Below, piece after piece: positions 8,366 through 16,584 of a DNA stretch of 45,146 nucleotides (positions are counted from its first letter, which is position 1; every line of letters begins with the position of its first letter). Under the pieces are notes generated by a model. That model was not told where the DNA came from and searched no databases. It saw nothing but the letters and a program-made list of their open reading frames with translations. The stretch is from Cupriavidus numazuensis (GTDB lineage: Bacteria; Pseudomonadota; Gammaproteobacteria; Burkholderiales; Burkholderiaceae), in NCBI RefSeq assembly GCF_905397435.1, contig NZ_CAJPVI010000066.1, forward strand, positions 1 to 45,146. Reading direction: 5' to 3'. A program made the position numbers and the translations under genes.

Positions 8366-10069
8366 ATGAGACGAATTTCGATTAAGCAAAGATTCATACT
8401 TCTCTCTGTGATCATCGCCGTGCTGATGGCCATGATCATGGCATCGATCATTGCGCTGAATATCAGCAGGGACCAGCTCAATAAGGCGCACGAAAACCGC
8501 TTCCTTGCCAGGCAACTGGCAACCGAACTGCGCCAGAGCTCGGACGATCTCACGCGGCTTGCGCGCACGTACGTCGTGACTGGCGACGAGCAGTACGCGC
8601 AGCAATACCAGGCCATCCTGGATATTCGCGACGGCAAGCGGCCCCGCCCCCAGAACTACGACCGGATCTACTGGGACTTCGTTGCCGCTGACGGCAAGCC
8701 TCCGCGGCCCGACGGCGACAAGGTTTCCTTGATCGAGCTGATGAAGCAGGCGGGCTTCACCGATGCGGAACTAGGCAAGCTCGACGAGGCCAAACGGAAC
8801 TCCGACGCCCTGGTACGAACCGAGGTCGTCGCGATGAACGCCGTGAAAGGTCGGTTCGAAGATGCCAGTGGCGGCTTCACGGTATCCCGGGAGCCCGATC
8901 CCGAGATGGCGCGGAATCTCATGCACGACCACAACTATCACACCAACAAGGCGAAGATCATGCGTCCCGTGGACGAGTTCTTCGCGATGCTGGACACACG
9001 CACAGAGAGCGAGGTCATGGAGGCGCACCAGCGCGCCGACCTGCTTGGCATGGTGGTGTATGTCCTGGTAGCAGTGTGCTTAGTCATTCTCGTCGCCATG
9101 CTCGTCCTCACTTATCGCGCCATTGTTCGCCCCCTTTACTCGGCCATTGACGAGTTCGCATACATTGCGAAGGGGGACCTGACGCGCCATATCGATGTGC
9201 GAACCGGCGATGAAATGGGCACCATGCTGGGACGCTTGCACGATATGCAGCAGTCCATCGCCCAGACAGTCGGTGCCGTGCTCGACCGCTCTGACTCCGT
9301 CGGCGTGGCTACTGGACAGATCGCCGCGGGGAACCTCGACCTTTCATCGCGGACGGAGCAACAAGCCGCATCGCTGGAAGAAACCGCGGCGAGCATGGAG
9401 CAGCTCACCGTGGCGGTTCGACAGAACTCCGAAAGCGCGCGGCAAGCCAGCCTGCTGGCCGGCAACGCGTCGGACATCGCGGCAACAGGAAGCGCGGCGG
9501 TGCAACGCGTTGTCGAGATGATCGGGCAAATCAACCAGGGATCCAGCAAGATTGCCGAGTTCACCGGGATCATCGAAGGCATTGCCTTTCAGACCAATAT
9601 TCTCGCGCTCAATGCTGCCGTCGAGGCTGCCCGTGCTGGCGAGCAAGGCCGTGGCTTCGCGGTTGTCGCCAGTGAAGTCCGTAGCCTGGCCCAGCGCTCC
9701 TCTTCCGCGGCAAAGGAAATCAAGGCGCTGATCGAGGACTCTGTCAGGAACGCGAGAAGCGGCACCGAGCTGGTGGGGACAGCGGGCGGCACGATGGAAG
9801 AGCTCGGCCAGGCGATCAAACGCGTAACCGATCTGGTCGGTGACATCGCAGCCGCGTCGCAGGAACAGAGCAGCGGCATCGAACAGGTCAATCTTGCCGT
9901 CGCACAGATGGACGAGATGACGCAACAGAACGCTGCGCTGGTGGAACAGGCAGCGGCCGCCGCGCAATCTCTTGAGGAGCAAGGCCAGGGCCTGAAAGGG
10001 GCGGTGTCGTTCTTCAGGATTCCGGATTCGCGCCCGGCCGCCAGTTCGGCAATCGCTGCCTTACCCTGA
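8366..10069 (+). CDS. Methyl-accepting chemotaxis protein
   Basis: The 567-residue receptor has a first membrane segment (about 9-32), a periplasmic helical sensor (about 40-225), a second membrane segment (about 228-250), a HAMP domain, and the cytoplasmic signalling domain with the conserved hairpin tip EGIAFQTNILALNAAVEAARAGEQ. It ends in IAALP without the NWETF-type CheR-binding tail. The sensor shares RQSSDDLTRLARTYVVTG, YWD, AGFTDAEL and AMN motifs with the divergent GGDEF-EAL protein, so both probably sense the same signal. No strong ribosome site precedes the ATG. A terminator and structured RNA candidate lie upstream. Confidence 0.95.
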   Translation: MRRISIKQRFILLSVIIAVLMAMIMASIIALNISRDQLNKAHENRFLARQLATELRQSSDDLTRLARTYVVTGDEQYAQQYQAILDIRDGKRPRPQNYDRIYWDFVAADGKPPRPDGDKVSLIELMKQAGFTDAELGKLDEAKRNSDALVRTEVVAMNAVKGRFEDASGGFTVSREPDPEMARNLMHDHNYHTNKAKIMRPVDEFFAMLDTRTESEVMEAHQRADLLGMVVYVLVAVCLVILVAMLVLTYRAIVRPLYSAIDEFAYIAKGDLTRHIDVRTGDEMGTMLGRLHDMQQSIAQTVGAVLDRSDSVGVATGQIAAGNLDLSSRTEQQAASLEETAASMEQLTVAVRQNSESARQASLLAGNASDIAATGSAAVQRVVEMIGQINQGSSKIAEFTGIIEGIAFQTNILALNAAVEAARAGEQGRGFAVVASEVRSLAQRSSSAAKEIKALIEDSVRNARSGTELVGTAGGTMEELGQAIKRVTDLVGDIAAASQEQSSGIEQVNLAVAQMDEMTQQNAALVEQAAAAAQSLEEQGQGLKGAVSFFRIPDSRPAASSAIAALP

Positions 10070-10087
10070 CACATTCATGCATGAACA

Positions 10088-10115
10088 CGGCGGAGGGAAT
10101 CCCACCGCTCCGCCG
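10088..10115. terminator. Hairpin between convergent genes
   Basis: CGGCGGAG pairs perfectly with CTCCGCCG across a 12-base loop, 18 bases after the chemoreceptor stop and ahead of the 3' end of the convergent FixJ-type gene. There is no T-run, so the terminator role is tentative. A 12-bp palindrome TTCATGCATGAA lies just before it (10074-10085). Confidence 0.4.
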
Positions 10116-10153
10116 CCACCGTGCCACGCGATCGGTGCGAAAGCCGCGTGGCC

Positions 10154-10795
10154 CTAATCCGTGGCAGGCGAGGCAGGACTGTCGCCCGCAAACATCCGGA
10201 CCAGTCCGGCAAGAGAATCAACCTCGAGCTTTTCCGTTAGGCGGGCTCTATGGTTTTCGACCGTGCGCACGCTGATGCCGAGCGCCTGGGCGACGGTCCG
10301 GCTGGACTGTCCTTCTACGATGCGTTTCGCAATCTGCCGTTCCCTGGGCGTCAGCGTGGCAAGCCGCTGGCGGTTCTCCGCCAGCGCCAGCCTTTCGGCG
10401 TGCCGCGCGGGGCTGCACGCAAGTGCGGCCATGACCGCACGCACCAGCTGCGCGCAATCCACCGGCTTCTCCAGAAAATCGAAAGCACCAAGCTTCATGG
10501 CTTCGACGACGGCGCGAACTTCAGCCTGCCCGGAAACAAGGATCGTGGGCAGCTCCATGCCGACCTCCGCCAGTTCCCGCATCAGTTCGATCCCATCCAT
10601 GCCAGGCATGCGCAGATCGCAGATGAGACATTCGCAGGGCCGCGGAGCGTAGCCCTGCAGGAAAGCGCGGGCAGACCTGAACAGCTTCAGCGACCGCCCA
10701 TCCGCATGCAAGATCCGCTGATAGAGCCAGAGAACAAGTTCATCGTCGTCGACGATGTAAACCATGGGACGATATCCCGACACAGCTTCGTGCAT
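10154..10795 (-). CDS. FixJ/NarL-type response regulator
   Basis: The 213-residue protein has a receiver domain with the acidic pocket VDDDE (about 15-19), phospho-acceptor D60 in ICDLRMPGMDG, and the switch Lys in FLEKPV, then a LuxR-type helix-turn-helix (LTPRERQIAKRIVEGQSSRTVAQALGI region, ending VRTVENHRARLTEKL). I chose the ATG at 10795 because it precedes the receiver fold closely and lies just after GAGGGTTGTAGAGGA; a longer frame adds 38 residues with no homology. No partner histidine kinase lies beside it, so it is an orphan regulator. It may take signals from the same block of sensory genes. Confidence 0.9.
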   Translation of the reverse strand: MHEAVSGYRPMVYIVDDDELVLWLYQRILHADGRSLKLFRSARAFLQGYAPRPCECLICDLRMPGMDGIELMRELAEVGMELPTILVSGQAEVRAVVEAMKLGAFDFLEKPVDCAQLVRAVMAALACSPARHAERLALAENRQRLATLTPRERQIAKRIVEGQSSRTVAQALGISVRTVENHRARLTEKLEVDSLAGLVRMFAGDSPASPATD

Positions 10796-10984
10796 TCCTC
10801 TACAACCCTCGGTGACAGTTCCGGTGCGCCGCGCACAAGTTCGCGGACGTAATGGCAGTACCAAGGTACCTCGCGCAAATTCCTGACTGCATGACGGCGT
10901 CCGCGACATGCCTCATCGCGAATGCCAAGGCCGCTGCGGCCCGCTATTGCGGCGCAGCGGCGTGGAGCTTGCCAGATGACGCCA

Positions 10985-11452
10985 CTAGTAAGGCGCGTTG
11001 ACAACGACAAACTCGGGGCCCCGGGACTGATACCACGTGGTACCGCACTGCTGGTAGACGAGGCCCGCGTAGTTGACCGGAACGCAGCCGGGCGGCACCG
11101 ACCGTACGATGGAGCCGATCACCGCGGAAGTCACGGCAACTGTCGCGGTGACGGCGGCCGCTGTGGCGATGGGGTGATAATCGTCGTCCCAGCCGCCGTG
11201 CCTCTCGACGTTGACATTGACATTGCGGTTGACGTTGACATTGTTGATGCTGGAGTGCCTGACATTGCGTGTCCGCACATCCGCACGGCTGTTGTCGACG
11301 TGTGCGGTGTGTCGCACGCTGCTGACGCCGCGGTCACTGCGGCCGGCAGCCCTGTGCCGCTCCGCCGCGCCCGAGTTCGAGGGGGAGGCAATGCTGGCTG
11401 CGACCAGCGTTGCCATCAGCAACGACCTCACTGTGTGTTCTCGGATGATCAT
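10985..11452 (-). CDS. Secreted Asn-Val repeat protein of unknown function
   Basis: About 155 residues. A Sec signal (SLLMATLVAASIASPSNSGAA) is followed by an Arg/His-rich stretch, a short repeat INNVNVNRNVNVNVE encoded by near-identical GTTGAC/ATT units at about 11208-11245, a long hydrophobic Ala/Val/Thr segment (about 95-120) and a C-terminal domain with GCVPVNYAGLVYQQCG, whose two Cys may form a disulfide. The start at 11452 is chosen for the GGAG just ahead and for its 11-base distance from the stop of the DUF2092 gene, which marks an operon. I recognise no named family beyond this neighbourhood. Confidence 0.7.
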   Translation of the reverse strand: MIIREHTVRSLLMATLVAASIASPSNSGAAERHRAAGRSDRGVSSVRHTAHVDNSRADVRTRNVRHSSINNVNVNRNVNVNVERHGGWDDDYHPIATAAAVTATVAVTSAVIGSIVRSVPPGCVPVNYAGLVYQQCGTTWYQSRGPEFVVVNAPY

Positions 11453-11463
11453 GTCGCGCTCCA

Positions 11464-12234
11464 CTATTGGTTTGTCAGAGGCACGGCCTCGATCTGCCGT
11501 GCACCCTTGGGGGCGGCAAAGGTAAAGACTGAGTCGGAGAAGCGCGGACTGGTCGTCCAACGGATCGTCGACACGGACTGTGGACGTGCCTCATCCGACC
11601 GGTCTGTGATCACCAGCTTGCGCGGCAGCGGACGGCTGCCGGCAGCGATCCAGATCTGCCAGTCGATCTTTCCCTGGCGGAACGCGTAGTGCTCGCAGAC
11701 GTCACCATCGACAATGTCCTGGCCTGCATTCATGGCGGAGTCGATCGTCCCGGTTGGAGCATTCGACGTGCCCCAGGCGAAAAGATCGGCAAGCGGAAGC
11801 TCGATGCCGTATCGATTCTCCAGCTGCTGTATCAGTCCGCCGAGCGTGTCGACCATCGCGATCGATGAATAGTATTTTTGAGACGGCGCGTAGATGGTGA
11901 CGACCTTTCCATCGTAAAGGATCTCGCGCTCACTTCGCGCGCTCGATATGCTGGCCTTGATCTTGTTCGGTCGCGACACATCGAGCCGTGCGGCGGCTGT
12001 GTGCTGCAGTTTTTGCCCGTCTGCAAGAACCCGCTCGCCACTCAATTCAGTGGAAACCTGGAAGCGCTGCAGCGACAAAAGATAGGCGCCCATTGTCTTG
12101 AGGGCCTGGATCGCCTCCTGGTCGATGGCCCCGGCCTGAACGCCAGATCCGTTCGCCGGCTGTGCCGCCTGTGCAATGGCGCACGGCCCCGCCAAAGCCA
12201 TGGCCACACCAAGTAGCAGAGCTTTCCGTTTCAT
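11464..12234 (-). CDS. DUF2092 family exported protein
   Basis: The 256-residue protein has a Sec signal ending near AIAQAAQ. The mature part matches DUF2092, a family with a LolA-like half-barrel fold: QEAIQALKTMGAYLLSLQRF, SRPNKIKA, ILYDGKVVTIYAPSQKYY, and the C-terminal LPRKLVITDR and PRFSDSVFTFAAP. LolA-like folds carry lipids or lipid-like molecules across the periplasm; the role of DUF2092 is unknown. It is the first gene of a two-gene operon with the Asn-Val repeat protein, a pairing that suggests a shared envelope function (inference). Confidence 0.85.
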   Translation of the reverse strand: MKRKALLLGVAMALAGPCAIAQAAQPANGSGVQAGAIDQEAIQALKTMGAYLLSLQRFQVSTELSGERVLADGQKLQHTAAARLDVSRPNKIKASISSARSEREILYDGKVVTIYAPSQKYYSSIAMVDTLGGLIQQLENRYGIELPLADLFAWGTSNAPTGTIDSAMNAGQDIVDGDVCEHYAFRQGKIDWQIWIAAGSRPLPRKLVITDRSDEARPQSVSTIRWTTSPRFSDSVFTFAAPKGARQIEAVPLTNQ

Positions 12235-12393
12235 ATCTTCTCCATGGCTGTAAAGTCAACCGCTACGGCTGCCGCAGATAGCAGGCACCCGTGAAATGCC
12301 GACGTTTCGTCATTGACGCTATTGGCTGAATTCAAGATCGCTCGTCAAACGGAACGCACCGTCACGAGGCAAACGCTCGCAACATGAGAGGAA

Positions 12394-13968
12394 TTACCGT
12401 CCTTGCCCGGTCCCCTCGTAGACGGAAGACCAGAGGTCCAGACGCGCCTTCAGCGGATCCGGGCCGTAGGCAGCGCCATGATTGGTAAAGTCGAAAACGC
12501 GGTCTGACGAGTTCCGGCCGAAGGGCGGCCACGTCGGCCGCGCCGGGCCATTCGGGTCACCGCTGCGCGCAAACGCCACCCAATAGGCACTCGCGAGCGT
12601 CGCCATGGACCTGTCGTTGGCGGTAACCGCATTGCCAACCAAGGCTGCCGGAAGGTTGAAGGTATATGGAATCTCGAATGAATGCGGCGTTCCCGAGAGC
12701 TTGCTGCGCTGGGATTCCGCGACGTATGAGAAGCGATATAGCCAGACCGGTTGCCCGGATGCAGCGACCATGTCGGCCAGGTGCCGTGCCGGCTCAACCA
12801 GCGTCTTATCCGCCAGTACCTGCTGCTTCAGCTCATCGAACATCAGCGTACCGTGCGGGTCGTATAGCCGGCGCGCCTCCTCCGCCCTGCTTCCGAACAG
12901 AGCGAAGAGATCTTCCTTGGTCATCGCCATGCCGACGCCGAGGTCGCGGCTGTTGGCACCGACCATGACCGGCACCTTGTTCCACTGTCCGGTAGCCAGC
13001 GCCTCGTCGGCACTGCGAACAAGGAACTTTCCATCGAGGATCGCCGTGGGGAAGCCGTCTGGCAACTTGCCCGAACTCAAGCCGGCAATGACCTCGCGCG
13101 CCGAAGCGCCCTCAAGCAGCGCTTCGGCGGATAACGCGCGCAATGCGCAAAGTCCCTGGAAGCCACGGTCATGCACGCCGACCGACTCCGCATAGTTCAC
13201 AGCGCTCCGTTGTGCCTCTCCCAAGGTCACCAGCGGCAGACTGGCCGCGCGCGCTGTGGGCACACCAGGCGATTGCAGGATCGCGCGGGCAAACAAGCCT
13301 TTCGACATCGGCGAAGCCAGGTGCGCCAGCACCGACCCTCCACCAGCTGACTGGCCAAACAACGTCACCTGCGACGGATCGCCGCCAAATGCGGCGATAT
13401 TGGCTTTGACCCACCTCAGGGCAGCAAGCTGGTCAAGATATCCGAAGTTTGCCGTCGGGTTGCTGCCGGCCTCGTCGGAAAGGGCGGGAAACGCAAAGAA
13501 GCCAAAGCGGCCCATGCGATAGTTCATGCTGACGACGATGACACCCTGACGTGCCAACCCATCGCCGAGGTACATGGCTGTGTTCCCATGCGCCAGAGCG
13601 CCGCCGTAGATCCATACCATGACGGGCATCGGCTTCCCGGTTGCCTTGACGGGGCGCCAGATATTGAGCGTGAGACAGTCCTCCGACTTCGGTATGTCAT
13701 CCGTCTGCATGCATGCCGGACCAAACGCCTTTGCATCGAGCGTCCCAGCCCAGCGTGGGACCGGACGCGGCGGACGCCAGCGCAGATCGCCGACAGGCGC
13801 TGCCGCAAACGGTATGCCCTTGAACGCGACTACGTCGCGCTCGATCGTTCCGTGCACCGCTCCGGCCGGCGCATCGACAATGGCCGTGTCGTGCGCCTCC
13901 GCGAATAGATGAGGCGCAAATAGCAACAGCGACAATCCAACGATCCGCCTGTATCCTTGCCGCGTCAT
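12394..13968 (-). CDS. Type-B carboxylesterase/lipase family protein, exported
   Basis: The 524-residue protein has a signal peptide (about 8-24) and the carboxylesterase family pattern: GIPFAAAPVGDLRW (51-64), EDCLTLN (96-102), oxyanion strand WIYGGAL (119-125), nucleophile S207 in FGQSAGGGS, and a catalytic His in TPHSFEIPYTF near residue 422. It should hydrolyse carboxylic esters in the periplasm. The start is ATG 13968 with GGGCGGAG just upstream; a TTG six codons earlier extends the frame but has no ribosome site. It is transcribed in the same direction as the DUF2092 operon and the DUF1254 gene but is separated by about 100-160 bases from each. Confidence 0.92.
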   Translation of the reverse strand: MTRQGYRRIVGLSLLLFAPHLFAEAHDTAIVDAPAGAVHGTIERDVVAFKGIPFAAAPVGDLRWRPPRPVPRWAGTLDAKAFGPACMQTDDIPKSEDCLTLNIWRPVKATGKPMPVMVWIYGGALAHGNTAMYLGDGLARQGVIVVSMNYRMGRFGFFAFPALSDEAGSNPTANFGYLDQLAALRWVKANIAAFGGDPSQVTLFGQSAGGGSVLAHLASPMSKGLFARAILQSPGVPTARAASLPLVTLGEAQRSAVNYAESVGVHDRGFQGLCALRALSAEALLEGASAREVIAGLSSGKLPDGFPTAILDGKFLVRSADEALATGQWNKVPVMVGANSRDLGVGMAMTKEDLFALFGSRAEEARRLYDPHGTLMFDELKQQVLADKTLVEPARHLADMVAASGQPVWLYRFSYVAESQRSKLSGTPHSFEIPYTFNLPAALVGNAVTANDRSMATLASAYWVAFARSGDPNGPARPTWPPFGRNSSDRVFDFTNHGAAYGPDPLKARLDLWSSVYEGTGQGR

Positions 13969-14076
13969 AGCTGCTCCGCCCTTCAACGTAGTCAGTTCGG
14001 TATAGCCCGCAGCGCTCGCCCTGCCTGCGCTGCCATGAGAATGGTCATTCCATCGGTAGCCGATGCCCCTGACGGG

Positions 14077-15369
14077 CTACCGAAGCCGAACGGCGTCCGG
14101 CATGAGGAAACTGCGGTCTAGCAGGTCCTTGCGTGGCTGGTAAAAGCGCACCGTCAATGAGAAGGGACCCGCCGGAGCTGGGAGCCAGTTTGCTTCGCCT
14201 CCCTGGGGGCGTGCGTGCTGAAGCAGGACCTCAAGCGAGCCGTCAGCCTGACGACTCAATCCCGGTGTGCGATCGCCCAGCGCATAGCGGCCGAGCGTGT
14301 TCTCGGTAAAGAACCGCCGGCCGTCTGGCGTGATCTCGTACATGGACAATGACCAGAACGCGTCGACCGGAACGTTGCCTGGAAGCGTCAGCCGGTATGC
14401 GTGGCTGCCATGCAGGGGCATGCCGGCCTCATCGGTCTGCGTGGTGAGGTAGATCGCCTCCTCGCGCTCCAGCGCGCCGAGGCCGACCATCGATACGAAG
14501 GCGCGACACGCGTAGTCGGCACCAAAGCGACCCAGATGATCCGGTCCGCCGGTCCAGGAGCCGCCGGCAGTATGGCGGGTACCCGGCGGTGGCACAGTCA
14601 GGCTGGCCAGATTCGCCTGGTGCGTGCTCGACCAGGCGTCACGGACGTCGGGATCGAGCATATGCCACGCACCTTTCTGCCCGGGACGAATGCCGACGGC
14701 CTCGAAGCTTTCAAAGAGTTCGCTCTCGTGCGGCGGCAACGGATTGCGGCCAAGTACCTCGTTCACCAGGTCGAGGTAGTGCTCCGGAGAGCTTTCCTGC
14801 GGCACACTTTGCAACAGCCGCGGCACGCCGGTCGAATCCAGCGGGCGAAGCGTAATGGCATCCTGGATTGCATGAACATTGCCAAGGTCCTCCTCGCCAT
14901 CCACCAGCAAGCGCCCGAGCATCCACACATCGTTGCAGGAAAGCCGGATCACTTCAGCGCCATGGGGCACCGTCCCGTGCCAACCCGGTCCGGCGAGCAG
15001 CCATGTCTGCGCCGCCGTGCCCGTGGTACGCCGACCAATGCAGGCCACGTTATTGGTGAAGATGTCGAGAAACGCAAAGCTGAAGTAGCGGTCATGCATG
15101 TCCGGCAACGACAGCAGCATGGCACCATCGGCCAGATCGAGCCACGCCGATGAATACAGCGTGTCGTTATTCGGCGTTGTGACAGTGCGCGCACGGTGAT
15201 CAAGGAGTGCGCGGTTGTGACGCAGCACATTCGGTGGGGTGTACTGCGGGTGCGCCGTCTTCTGGCTGTACTCCCAGCGCGACTGCGCCAGGTCGTGCAC
15301 AGGGAAGGAATAGATGAATGCCTCGCGCACCTTGGCCGCAGGATGGTTCAATGAAAGTCTGTCATTCAT
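14077..15369 (-). CDS. DUF1254/DUF1214 domain protein (cytoplasmic form)
   Basis: The 430-residue protein has an N-terminal DUF1254 domain (AFIYSFPVHDLAQSRW, TVTTPNNDTLYSSAWLDL, DRYFSFAFLDIFTNN) and a C-terminal DUF1214 domain (VPVDAFWSLSMYE, NTLGRYALGDR, FSLTVRFYQP). The biochemical role of this family is not known. No signal peptide is seen, unlike the second copy at 16585. AAGGAGA lies ahead of the ATG. A perfect TTAAGC-N5-GCTTAA site lies 195 bases upstream. The presence of two members in one window, both with the same upstream repeat, points to a shared regulon. Confidence 0.9.
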   Translation of the reverse strand: MNDRLSLNHPAAKVREAFIYSFPVHDLAQSRWEYSQKTAHPQYTPPNVLRHNRALLDHRARTVTTPNNDTLYSSAWLDLADGAMLLSLPDMHDRYFSFAFLDIFTNNVACIGRRTTGTAAQTWLLAGPGWHGTVPHGAEVIRLSCNDVWMLGRLLVDGEEDLGNVHAIQDAITLRPLDSTGVPRLLQSVPQESSPEHYLDLVNEVLGRNPLPPHESELFESFEAVGIRPGQKGAWHMLDPDVRDAWSSTHQANLASLTVPPPGTRHTAGGSWTGGPDHLGRFGADYACRAFVSMVGLGALEREEAIYLTTQTDEAGMPLHGSHAYRLTLPGNVPVDAFWSLSMYEITPDGRRFFTENTLGRYALGDRTPGLSRQADGSLEVLLQHARPQGGEANWLPAPAGPFSLTVRFYQPRKDLLDRSFLMPDAVRLR

Positions 15370-15563
15370 GGCTGGTCTCCTTGGTGACGGCTATTCGGGC
15401 CGCTCTCGGCCACGTCAACGCACCGCAGCCCCACAATGGCAGCGCCAATGCGTGGGGACCTGGCCATGACGTGGCGGTTTCCGCCTATCCGGCGCGGCGA
15501 ACGACAAAGAACATCGGGTGGTAATCGAGTCGATCTCGCCTGCTCCGTGCTCGCCCTCGTAGA

Positions 15564-15580
15564 TTAAGCTAATCGCTTAA
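15564..15580. promoter_or_regulatory. Candidate operator, copy C of TTAAGC-N5-GCTTAA
   Basis: A perfect inverted repeat, TTAAGC-TAATC-GCTTAA, 195 bases upstream of the DUF1254/DUF1214 gene start. The arms are identical to copy A. Confidence 0.7.
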
Positions 15581-15730
15581 CTCGATGGCCGATGATGACA
15601 TCAAGGCTGACGGCGAGTCAAGCAGCACTACCCTGCAGGCGTACGAAGAGGCGAAAGAGACGACTTCGCGGCGAGACCACCGGCCTCCATCATGGCGGGC
15701 CCACACGTGGTGCGCCGAGTCGGTGTGATT

Positions 15731-15754
15731 AAAAAAAATACCCGCGACAGCGGG
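15731..15754 (-). terminator. Intrinsic terminator after flhD
   Basis: On the minus strand CCCGC-TGTC-GCGGG is followed by TA and a run of T (eight A at 15731-15738 on the plus strand). It would end the flhD transcript about 170-195 bases after its stop codon, leaving a long 3' untranslated region. Confidence 0.7.
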
Positions 15755-15846
15755 CGAAAAGGTAGAAATAGCGAAGCAAGGCGGGCAGTCTCCCCTACCT
15801 CGGTGGGGATGAACTCCGAGGGAATCGAAGCCGATATAAGTAGCAT

Positions 15847-15922
15847 GCAGAGCAACTCTGCAGGTATCTCCCCCGATACCCTACAGGGTGCCTCTTTGAA
15901 CAGGGGCACCCTTCTTTTTTTC
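15847..15922 (+). ncRNA. Candidate small RNA of three hairpins, convergent with flhD
   Basis: A -10-like TATAAG at 15835-15840 is followed, from 15847, by three perfect hairpins: GCAGAG-CAA-CTCTGC, GGTATC-TCCCCC-GATACC and AGGGTGCC-N12-GGCACCCT, the last with an eight-T tail reaching 15922. The predicted RNA is about 76 nt. The exposed loop UCCCCC could pair with Shine-Dalgarno sequences. No clear -35 box is seen; GCCGATAT overlapping the -10 resembles a flagellar sigma-28 -10 element, but its -35 is poor. Not a family I recognise. Confidence 0.5.
15885..15922 (+). terminator. Intrinsic terminator on the plus strand
   Basis: AGGGTGCC (15885-15892) pairs with GGCACCCT (15905-15912), followed by TC and eight T. 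It points away from every annotated plus-strand gene nearby, which is why a short RNA is proposed upstream of it. Confidence 0.8.
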
Positions 15923-15925
15923 AGG

Positions 15926-16240
15926 CTAAAGAGTCTTTGCGGACTGCCTGCCAAGCAGGATGGCCAGATGAGCCGATTGCAGTTCGCGATGGCCGTTGCC
16001 ATTCAAGAGGTTATTGAGCATGCGCCCTTCGAAAATACGAAACTCGCAGATAACTTCTGTCGACGCGGCAATCTTCAGGACTTGAGCTGTGGTTAGTCTT
16101 TCCAGTATTGCGAGAAGATCCCGATTGATGCCCAATCGGTACGCTGCAGCCAATTGATCCTCGCGTGCGAGCTTTTGGGCAAGCAGCAAGTAAGAAAGGT
16201 TGAACTCCTGAATATCCGTCAGTGTCACACCGCCTTGCAT
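15926..16240 (-). CDS. flhD: FlhD-type flagellar transcriptional regulator, orphan
   Basis: The 104-residue protein aligns along its length with FlhD: IQEFNLSYLLLAQKLAREDQ near the N terminus, AAYRLGINRDLLAIL in the middle and STEVICEFRIF, with C65 at the position of the inter-subunit disulfide Cys of E. coli FlhD. FlhD joins FlhC to activate class II flagellar genes. No flhC lies next to it and no flagellar genes are in the window, so it may pair with an FlhC encoded elsewhere or act differently. GGAGGTAAGTCA precedes the ATG. An RNA candidate converges on its 3' end. Confidence 0.88.
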   Translation of the reverse strand: MQGGVTLTDIQEFNLSYLLLAQKLAREDQLAAAYRLGINRDLLAILERLTTAQVLKIAASTEVICEFRIFEGRMLNNLLNGNGHRELQSAHLAILLGRQSAKTL

Positions 16241-16584
16241 TGACTTACCTCCAATCGACTCATTGCGGTCGGCGCGTCTTAGACGCCGGTTGCGTAGTCT
16301 AGGGAGGCCATCTTTTTGGCGAAAGAGTAAAATTACTTATGCCCATACGCCAAGCAGGCCTCCCAAAAAAAACGGCGCTTCACAAGGAAGGCGCCGTGTC
16401 GAGGAGTCGCGAATGGTTGGGTTTCGCAAAGTCGAGTTTGCTCCTGCGCCACGCTGCACTCAACCCCGCCTTTTTTGGGGATTGACCGTGCGCAGCAAGG
16501 ATCGGGTATGGACTGCCGCGTCGAAATCGCACCGCGTCTGGAAGCCAACTTCTTCTCACTTTTTCGACTATCTGGCACCGACGG
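16241..16584. other. Gap between flhD and the second DUF1254 gene
   Basis: No convincing gene in these 344 bases. The stretch contains the flhD leader with a small GCGTC-TTA-GACGC hairpin (16273-16285) and the terminator at 16365-16397. Short open frames here show no recognisable domain. Confidence 0.55.
16365..16397 (-). terminator. Intrinsic terminator downstream of the second DUF1254 gene
   Basis: On the minus strand ACGGCGC pairs with GCGCCGT and is followed by eight T (A-run 16365-16372 on the plus strand). It lies about 190 bases after the stop of the gene at 16585 and shields flhD from read-through. Confidence 0.75.

Larger units (their letters stand above)
15370..15925. other. Gap between DUF1254 gene and flhD
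   Basis: These 556 bases carry no convincing protein gene. They contain operator copy C (15564-15580), a minus-strand terminator that would end flhD transcripts (15731-15754), and a plus-strand three-hairpin RNA candidate (15847-15922) that ends four bases before the flhD stop codon. Confidence 0.6.

Noticed and set aside
11208..11250. Possible CRISPR or tandem-repeat array
   Set aside because: The repeat is a short GTTGACATT-type unit inside a coding frame that yields alternating Asn and Val; there are no unique spacers.
14055..14081. GGTAGCC/GGCTACC hairpin near the DUF1254 stop codon as a terminator
   Set aside because: It overlaps the stop codon, has a 13-base loop and lacks a T-run, so I do not call it.
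15692..16096. Plus-strand open frame of 134 codons over the flhD 3' end
   Set aside because: It crosses the plus-strand terminator and overlaps flhD, which has strong homology; the translation shows no family features.
16333..16578. Minus-strand open frame of 81 codons between flhD and the DUF1254 gene
   Set aside because: No ribosome site, no recognised domain, and it runs across the intrinsic terminator at 16365-16397.
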